Source: Hirschia baltica ATCC 49814
GTDB taxonomy: Bacteria > Pseudomonadota > Alphaproteobacteria > Caulobacterales > Hyphomonadaceae
DNA: 64,000 nt
Assembly: GCF_000023785.1 (NCBI RefSeq)
Contig: NC_012982.1
Coordinates: forward strand, 1,922,001 to 1,986,000
Direction of reading: 5' to 3'
The translations under genes were made by a program, and so were the position numbers. A model generated the notes under the pieces. That model ran no database searches. It saw only the letters and a program-made list of their open reading frames with translations, and was not told the DNA's origin. This document shows, one piece after another, positions 59,102-64,000 of the stretch. How positions within the stretch are numbered: the stretch's first letter is position 1; each line of letters begins with the position of its first letter.

Positions 59102-60445
59102 CCATTCTAAGAAAATAACCTGACAAATACCGACAACGAGCGAACCTATTGCAACACCTGACATAGCACCCACAGCGCCATATCCTTTGATCAAAGTGAA
59201 CCAATACACCAATGGCAACATGACCGTTAGATAGGCACCTATGTGGATTGCCGCAGGTATCCAAACTTTTTCCTGCGCTCTAAGTGCTGAAGACGCAACC
59301 ACCTGTAACCCATCAAACATCACCACAAAAGCCGCCACTCCGATAACAGGCGCTAGCAACTCTATTGTACCTAGAGTCACAGCTTCCTCACTGCTAGCCA
59401 TACCTATCGCTAAAGGCATCTGCAAAACATATATAATTGTCGTCACAACAACACCCGCCAACACAGCGGCGAATACACCTAGGCGTGAGGCATTCTTTAC
59501 ACCAATTGCATCGCCGCGCCCAAAACTTTCAGCAACACGCACAGACGTAGCCGTGGCAATCCCTACAAAGAGCATGAAACTGAAAAATATCGGCTGAATA
59601 GCGAGTGAATAAATCATGCCTGTCATTGTGCTCGCCAAAGTCGCAATAACGAATGTTAGATTAAACGTTGCAAACTCGGCCATATTCGCGATTGCGCCTC
59701 CAATGCCGACAGTATTTTGTCTCAGAAATTCTCCTTTTGGAGCAGGTTTCGACTTTTTAAACCCCGGCGTATAAACAAAAACCAAGATCAATAAGAAGAC
59801 CGCCGTAAATGCACGAGAGCCAGTCGTTGCCCAAGCAACGCCGTCTGCTCCCATTGGGTCAAAACCCCACCAACCAGCAACTAAAGCTAAATCAAACAAT
59901 ACGTTAGCACCCACCCCCAAATAGGTGATTATCGTTACCCAAACAGGTTTCCTCAATGCTTCCAAATACATTGTCGCGCCGAACACCAGCATGTGAGCAA
60001 TCATGCCGTATGCCAATATTGTCGCTGCTGAGGAGGCCCCTTGAACCACTTCGGCTTGTAAGCCCAACAGATCATACATTGGACGAGACCACATAATAAT
60101 AGCCAGCATGCTGACAAGGCCTATAGAGCAGCCTACCCACATCCCACGCCGAAACACCCGCCCTGTATCACGATAATGGCCAGATGCATTTAGTTCAGCC
60201 GTGAATACCTGCACACCTTGCAAAACGCCCATACCGGCGGCCATACCAATACTCAACAATAACCAAGCGATGGTAATATATGGCACTTCTAGCTGCGCCA
60301 TTCGACCAAGAACAACCGCATCAGTCACAGACATTATGGGAAGAGAAAGACGCGACAAAGCGACTGGAAACGCCAATTTCATCAGATCAACAACTTGATC
60401 TGGTTGCGCCCATTCGGGTAATTTACTTTTAGTTAAAGTCGACAT
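59081..60445 (-). CDS. MATE-family efflux transporter
   Basis: The 454-residue protein has about twelve membrane helices in two homologous halves, with MATE phrases such as LPIMSVTDAVVLGRM, ETFARGDA-like AESFGRGDAIGVKNASRLG and LRAQEKVWIPA. It exports cationic drugs or metabolites using a Na+ or H+ gradient. AAGGAG lies 9 bases before the ATG. It is convergent with HU and its last codons form the HU terminator stem. The specific substrate is not predictable. Confidence 0.92.
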   Translation of the reverse strand: MSTLTKSKLPEWAQPDQVVDLMKLAFPVALSRLSLPIMSVTDAVVLGRMAQLEVPYITIAWLLLSIGMAAGMGVLQGVQVFTAELNASGHYRDTGRVFRRGMWVGCSIGLVSMLAIIMWSRPMYDLLGLQAEVVQGASSAATILAYGMIAHMLVFGATMYLEALRKPVWVTIITYLGVGANVLFDLALVAGWWGFDPMGADGVAWATTGSRAFTAVFLLILVFVYTPGFKKSKPAPKGEFLRQNTVGIGGAIANMAEFATFNLTFVIATLASTMTGMIYSLAIQPIFFSFMLFVGIATATSVRVAESFGRGDAIGVKNASRLGVFAAVLAGVVVTTIIYVLQMPLAIGMASSEEAVTLGTIELLAPVIGVAAFVVMFDGLQVVASSALRAQEKVWIPAAIHIGAYLTVMLPLVYWFTLIKGYGAVGAMSGVAIGSLVVGICQVIFLEWKTARNS

Positions 60446-60494
60446 CAGCTAAGCTCCTTCGCTAGCCGAGCGGCCAGCGAAGAAGGGTCTATAC

Positions 60495-61871
60495 CTACTG
60501 CGCCGCTAGCGCCACACTTGATTTTTTTGACCGAAGTTTCTCTGCAACTAAGAAAGCTAATTCCAGAGCCTGCTCACCGTTCAATCGCGGATCACAATGC
60601 GTGTGATATCGTGATGATAGATCTGCATCCGTTATATCTTGAGCTCCACCTAGACATTCAGTTACATTTTGACCAGTCATCTCAAAGTGAACACCACCCG
60701 GGTACGCACCCTCAGTCGACACAACGTCAATAAACTGAGCAACTTCCGACAAGATACGGTCTACAGGTCGTGTCTTATACCCAGATTCAGATGTGAGTGT
60801 GTTTCCATGCATCGGATCACAAGACCAGATAACAGAACGCCCTTCTTGCTCGACACGTCGGACTAATTTGGAAAGTCCATCTTCAACTTTATCGGCACCA
60901 AATCGCGCAATCAGAACCATTTTCCCTGGCTCATCTTCTGGGTTGAGCGTGTCTATTAAGCGAATCAGCTCGTCTGGATCCAAAGTTGGACCACACTTCA
61001 TGCCAATCGGATTAATAACACCACGACAAAATTCGACATGCGCTCCATCAAGCTGACGAGTACGATCACCAATCCAAAGCATGTGAGCTGATGTATCCAC
61101 GGTCTGATTCGGAATTGTTGAATCTTCACGTGTCATCGCCTGCTCATACCCCAGCAGCAACGCCTCATGAGATGTATAAAACTCAGTTTCACTCATAATC
61201 GGTGTGTTGTCAGGTGTCAGCCCAATAGCTTCCATAAAATCAACAGCTTCATTGATCTGTGTCGCTATTTTTTGAAATCGCTCGCCTTGGGGTGACCGAT
61301 CAACAAAGCTAAGCATCCACTTATTCAAATTGTGTAGGTCAGCATAACCGCCGCGAGAAAAAGCCCGCACGAGATTCATCGTGGCAGCCGACTGGTTATA
61401 CGCGCGGATCAAACGCTGAGGATCAGGTGTACGACTTTCAGGCGTAAATTCCATTCCATTGATAATGTCACCACGATAGGAAGGAAGAGTTACACCGTCT
61501 TTTACCTCAACAGGGCTCGAACGTGGCTTAGCAAACTGTCCTGCAATACGGCCCACTTTCACAACAGGTTTTGATGCAGCAAATGTTAGCGTTACAGCCA
61601 TCTGCAAAATCACACGGAACGTATCGCGGATGTTGTTCGAGTTAAATTCTTTAAAACTTTCAGCACAATCACCGCCCTGAAGCAAAAATGCTCTTCCGGC
61701 AGCAACATCACCCAAACGCGCTTTCAATCGACGCACTTCTCCTGCAAACACCAATGGTGGGTATTGAGATAGTGTTGCCTCAACGTCAGCTAGGGCAGCT
61801 GAATTTGGGTAATCTTCTGGAATGTGTTTAGCAGGTTTTGCCCGCCATGAATCTGGTGCCCATTTTGTCAT
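60495..61871 (-). CDS. 3-deoxy-7-phosphoheptulonate synthase, class II
   Basis: The 458-residue class II DAHP synthase starts the shikimate pathway from PEP and erythrose-4-phosphate. Visible motifs are [10 protein letters not shown] (metal-binding Cys), [38 protein letters not shown], and the C-terminal [10 protein letters not shown] and [18 protein letters not shown]. Plant and actinobacterial-like class II enzymes differ from the AroF/G/H class I. AAGAAG precedes the ATG. It is transcribed alone. Confidence 0.95.
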   Translation of the reverse strand: MTKWAPDSWRAKPAKHIPEDYPNSAALADVEATLSQYPPLVFAGEVRRLKARLGDVAAGRAFLLQGGDCAESFKEFNSNNIRDTFRVILQMAVTLTFAASKPVVKVGRIAGQFAKPRSSPVEVKDGVTLPSYRGDIINGMEFTPESRTPDPQRLIRAYNQSAATMNLVRAFSRGGYADLHNLNKWMLSFVDRSPQGERFQKIATQINEAVDFMEAIGLTPDNTPIMSETEFYTSHEALLLGYEQAMTREDSTIPNQTVDTSAHMLWIGDRTRQLDGAHVEFCRGVINPIGMKCGPTLDPDELIRLIDTLNPEDEPGKMVLIARFGADKVEDGLSKLVRRVEQEGRSVIWSCDPMHGNTLTSESGYKTRPVDRILSEVAQFIDVVSTEGAYPGGVHFEMTGQNVTECLGGAQDITDADLSSRYHTHCDPRLNGEQALELAFLVAEKLRSKKSSVALAAQ

Positions 61872-61976
61872 GATGACTGACTTCTTTTTATAAAAACTGA
61901 GCTACTGTCATAGCCAACAGCAATGCAATAGAGCAAGGTCTGCTTTGATCACTTAAACAAGAAATTTGCATTTTTC

Positions 61977-62345
61977 TTAGTATTCAAAGAGTTTCGCGTC
62001 TCTTTTTGCTCTTTTATCAGCCGCAATTAGAATAATTTCTACAATTTTCCCGCGCGTTGGCCGACTTCCAAGTTGATTGGACGGATCTATATTGTGCCGT
62101 TCAACTATCTTTTTCAATGCAGCAATTGATCTGTTTTTTAAAGCAAATTTTAGACCCTCAGCACCCGCTTCTTTAAACACAACATTAGGATTAAAGCCTG
62201 TAACCTGCTCTTCTAATTCACGCGCTTTGGTAACATCTTTTGCTTGCTTTAAGATTTCATCTTCCAGCTTACGGGCAAATGCACGATTTCTTGCTGCTTC
62301 ATCTGCCACGATACCAAATAATGATTTAAGCGACTTTTCGATCAT
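61977..62345 (-). CDS. Unknown small protein coupled to a ParA-type ATPase
   Basis: The 122-residue protein is helical and basic at its end (ADKRAKRDAKLFEY), with a long N-terminal helix (EAARNRAFARKLEDEILKQAKDVTKARELEEQV). It is probably a helical adaptor or DNA- or partner-binding protein for the ATPase. The ATG overlaps the ATPase stop (ATGA), so the pair is translated together. It is not a ParB: there is no ParB/SpoJ HTH. No family is recognised. Confidence 0.68.
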   Translation of the reverse strand: MIEKSLKSLFGIVADEAARNRAFARKLEDEILKQAKDVTKARELEEQVTGFNPNVVFKEAGAEGLKFALKNRSIAALKKIVERHNIDPSNQLGSRPTRGKIVEIILIAADKRAKRDAKLFEY

Positions 62346-63193
62346 AAAAGTCCAACCTTTTCCTGAAACTCAGCTGCAAGGTCTCTAACAATGCCTGCAG
62401 CATCTCCATATTTTTGATCAAAACTTCGAGGCGTTTCTGACCACTCACCAGCACGTGCAATATTTTCGTTTTGAGGAACGACTATATCAAAAGTCTTAAA
62501 GTCCGACCGTAATGACAGCACTTCACTCTCATGAAGAACGATATTGGGATCATATTTAGTAATCAGAGTCAGAATATTGTCTTCTGTGAAACGTCGTTTT
62601 TCCATAGATCGCACTGCGCGGCGACGAAAAGCAAAAATACCTAATCGAGAAACATAGTCAGGGATTGTCGGGATCACCACATACTCAGACATTGTGATAG
62701 CCGCTTCAGCAAATAACGATATTCCTGGTGGACAATCAAACAGCACAACATCGTAATTTGATGCAACACTTTCTACAGCTGAAGCCATTAAACGCGTCAA
62801 GCGCTCCTGAACGGCAGTAATTGTGAAACCTTGACGAATAAATTTATCCAAAGCGTCACGCTCAACATACCGAAATTCGGGTGTCGCAACGACTAGGTCG
62901 ACGACAGGCTCCCCTTGTAAGTCACTAATTCGCGGCGCGATAAATTCATGAAATCTGCGTGGCTCAGTGCCATGCACAAACTGCGCAAAATATGCATCGA
63001 GTGTGCGCTCAGACTCCCGCAGCTCAGACCATTTATCCAAACCACACAAAATCATGGATGCATTAGATTGTGGATCTAAATCAACGACCAATACGCGCAT
63101 TGAAGCTTGAGATGCTAACGCTTCAGCCAACATGCAGACGCTCGTGGATTTCCCAACGCCACCCTTCATGTTCATCACAGACACAATACGCAT
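62342..63193 (-). CDS. ParA/MinD-family ATPase (orphan)
   Basis: The 283-residue protein has the deviant Walker A motif MNMKGGVGKSTSVCMLAEAL near the start, Walker A' VVDLDPQSNAS, and Walker B VLFDCPPGISLFAEAA. Such ATPases position cargo on the nucleoid or membrane; chromosomal ParA genes normally sit beside parB and the replication origin, which this one does not. With its small partner it forms a two-gene operon, so it may move a specific cargo (for example a chemoreceptor or polar complex). GAGGAG lies 12 bases upstream of the ATG. Confidence 0.9.
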   Translation of the reverse strand: MRIVSVMNMKGGVGKSTSVCMLAEALASQASMRVLVVDLDPQSNASMILCGLDKWSELRESERTLDAYFAQFVHGTEPRRFHEFIAPRISDLQGEPVVDLVVATPEFRYVERDALDKFIRQGFTITAVQERLTRLMASAVESVASNYDVVLFDCPPGISLFAEAAITMSEYVVIPTIPDYVSRLGIFAFRRRAVRSMEKRRFTEDNILTLITKYDPNIVLHESEVLSLRSDFKTFDIVVPQNENIARAGEWSETPRSFDQKYGDAAGIVRDLAAEFQEKVGLL

Positions 63194-63286
63194 AATTAGT
63201 GATGACTCCTCAAACTAAACAATTCGCAATACAGCCAACAACGAAACCGGTGTATTTACCATATTCTTGGTTCAACGGAATGAAGC

Positions 63287-63357
63287 ACAGGTCAACCACC
63301 TTAAGATTACAGCTTGTGTATATTCTAGGCTGACCTGTACTTTTTTTGCAAAAAAGT
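63287..63357. other. Paired structures in the gap upstream of the ParA operon
   Basis: ACAGGTCA at 63287-63294 is complementary to TGACCTGT at 63331-63338 (36-base loop). Directly after it, ACTTTTTT / AAAAAAGT (63339-63357) forms an AT-rich hairpin that could terminate transcription. No gene on the plus strand leads into it; a small RNA or an operator is possible. Confidence 0.3.
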
Positions 63358-63392
63358 CTGTTTATGAATTTTTTTTAAGAACCGTATTTTTT

Positions 63393-64000
63393 CTATGTCG
63401 GTACAAATTTAGTCCGCATAGTCACCAACTCTTCTGCAAGAGAAGGGTGCAATGCACATGTATTGTCAAAATCCTGCTTCGTCGCATTCATTTTTACTGC
63501 AATACCGACTGCTTGAATGATTTCAGGTGAATCAGGTCCTACGATATGACATCCCAATACAACCTGATCACTGGCGCGAACAACTATCTTCATCAACACA
63601 CGAGATTGATCTCCAGAAAGCGCATTCTTCATGGGTTTGAAATCTGACTTATAGATATCAATTTCACCATGTTCAGCTCTAGCTTGTTCTTCACTAAGGC
63701 CAACCGTTCCGACAGGAGGTTGAGTAAATACTGCTGTCGCTATCTTATCATGATCAAAATGGTGCGGCTTTCCACCAAATTCTGTGTCTGCAAAAGCATG
63801 CCCCTCGCGGATGGCAACTGGTGTTAGATTGACGCGGTCAGTCACATCACCAACAGCCCAAATGGTCGGCACGTTTGTTTTTGACCACTCGTCAACTTTA
63901 ATCGATCCATTCGCTGCCAACTCAACACCGGCGTTTTCCAGTCCAAGTCCTTTTGTATAGGGTGATCGCCCAAAGGCCCCCATGACAATATCAGCATCTA
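63393..64000 (-). CDS. gor: Glutathione-disulfide reductase, C-terminal part only
   Basis: The frame continues past the window end, so the N-terminal FAD-binding portion and redox disulphide are missing. The visible part has the NADPH-side MGAFGRSPYTKGLGLENAGV, the FAD-contacting VGDVTDRVNLTPVAIREGHAFAD, AVFTQPPVGTVGLSEEQAR, and the dimer-interface active-site His/Glu in CALHPSLAEELVTM. It reduces oxidised glutathione with NADPH. TVFTQPP and the HPSxxEE signature match glutathione reductase rather than dihydrolipoamide dehydrogenase. Stop at 63393. Confidence 0.93.
   Translation of the reverse strand, partial: DADIVMGAFGRSPYTKGLGLENAGVELAANGSIKVDEWSKTNVPTIWAVGDVTDRVNLTPVAIREGHAFADTEFGGKPHHFDHDKIATAVFTQPPVGTVGLSEEQARAEHGEIDIYKSDFKPMKNALSGDQSRVLMKIVVRASDQVVLGCHIVGPDSPEIIQAVGIAVKMNATKQDFDNTCALHPSLAEELVTMRTKFVPT

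Overview
The window is chromosomal DNA from an alphaproteobacterium of moderate GC content. Gene order and content (tRNA-Leu, tig, clpP, clpX, lon in series; nnr-glnB-glnA; rlmE beside a Ppx/GppA phosphatase; class II DAHP synthase; a DUF3297 gene) fit a marine, Hyphomonadaceae/Maricaulales-like organism; a Hirschia-like genome is a guess from composition and content, not a demonstrated assignment. There is no rRNA operon, CRISPR array or recognisable insertion sequence. Two tRNA genes, Val(UAC) and Leu(UAG), are present.

Layout. 1-5.7 kb: the end of a surface-polysaccharide locus, with a Wzc-like tyrosine kinase carrying a Gly-Tyr repeat tail, an unknown membrane-anchored protein, an O-antigen ligase/polymerase, and the GDP-L-fucose pair gmd/fcl on the other strand. 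5.9-12.98 kb: tRNA-Val and the proteostasis cluster (lon, clpX, clpP, tig), then tRNA-Leu. 13-16.8 kb: nnr, then the nitrogen genes glnB and glnA. 16.9-23.9 kb: lytic transglycosylase, parE, a sugar epimerase, guaA, a PLP-dependent dehydratase and a small membrane protein. 24-32.5 kb: an RsmB-like methyltransferase coupled to a HEPN-like gene, a long acidic membrane protein, guaB, rlmE, a ppx/gppA homologue and an OmpA protein with a 25-proline linker. 33-37.9 kb: moaC/moaB, small envelope proteins and an orphan LuxI-type autoinducer synthase with a long C-terminal extension.

37.9-43.98 kb is the most unusual part. A compact antiphage-type operon (CBASS: CD-NTase, an unrecognised middle gene that may be E2-like, and a patatin phospholipase effector) has overlapping reading frames and weak start codons. 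It lies in relatively AT-rich DNA between two GC-rich blocks. The downstream block covers the 3' two-thirds of uvrB and changes to AT-rich sequence inside that gene near 43.48 kb, which suggests recombination.

44-64 kb: a GGDEF/EAL signalling protein, a membrane glycosyltransferase, a DUF599 protein, an M1 peptidase with a small partner, a methyltransferase coupled to nadE, a DegT aminotransferase with a Gfo/Idh/MocA oxidoreductase (nucleotide-sugar synthesis), an HU protein whose terminator lies in the end of a convergent MATE gene, class II DAHP synthase, an orphan ParA ATPase with a small partner, and the C-terminal part of glutathione reductase, cut by the window end.

Many start codons were moved inward from the longest possible frame because a ribosome binding site or the family's usual N-terminus supports the internal start; these choices are stated per gene.
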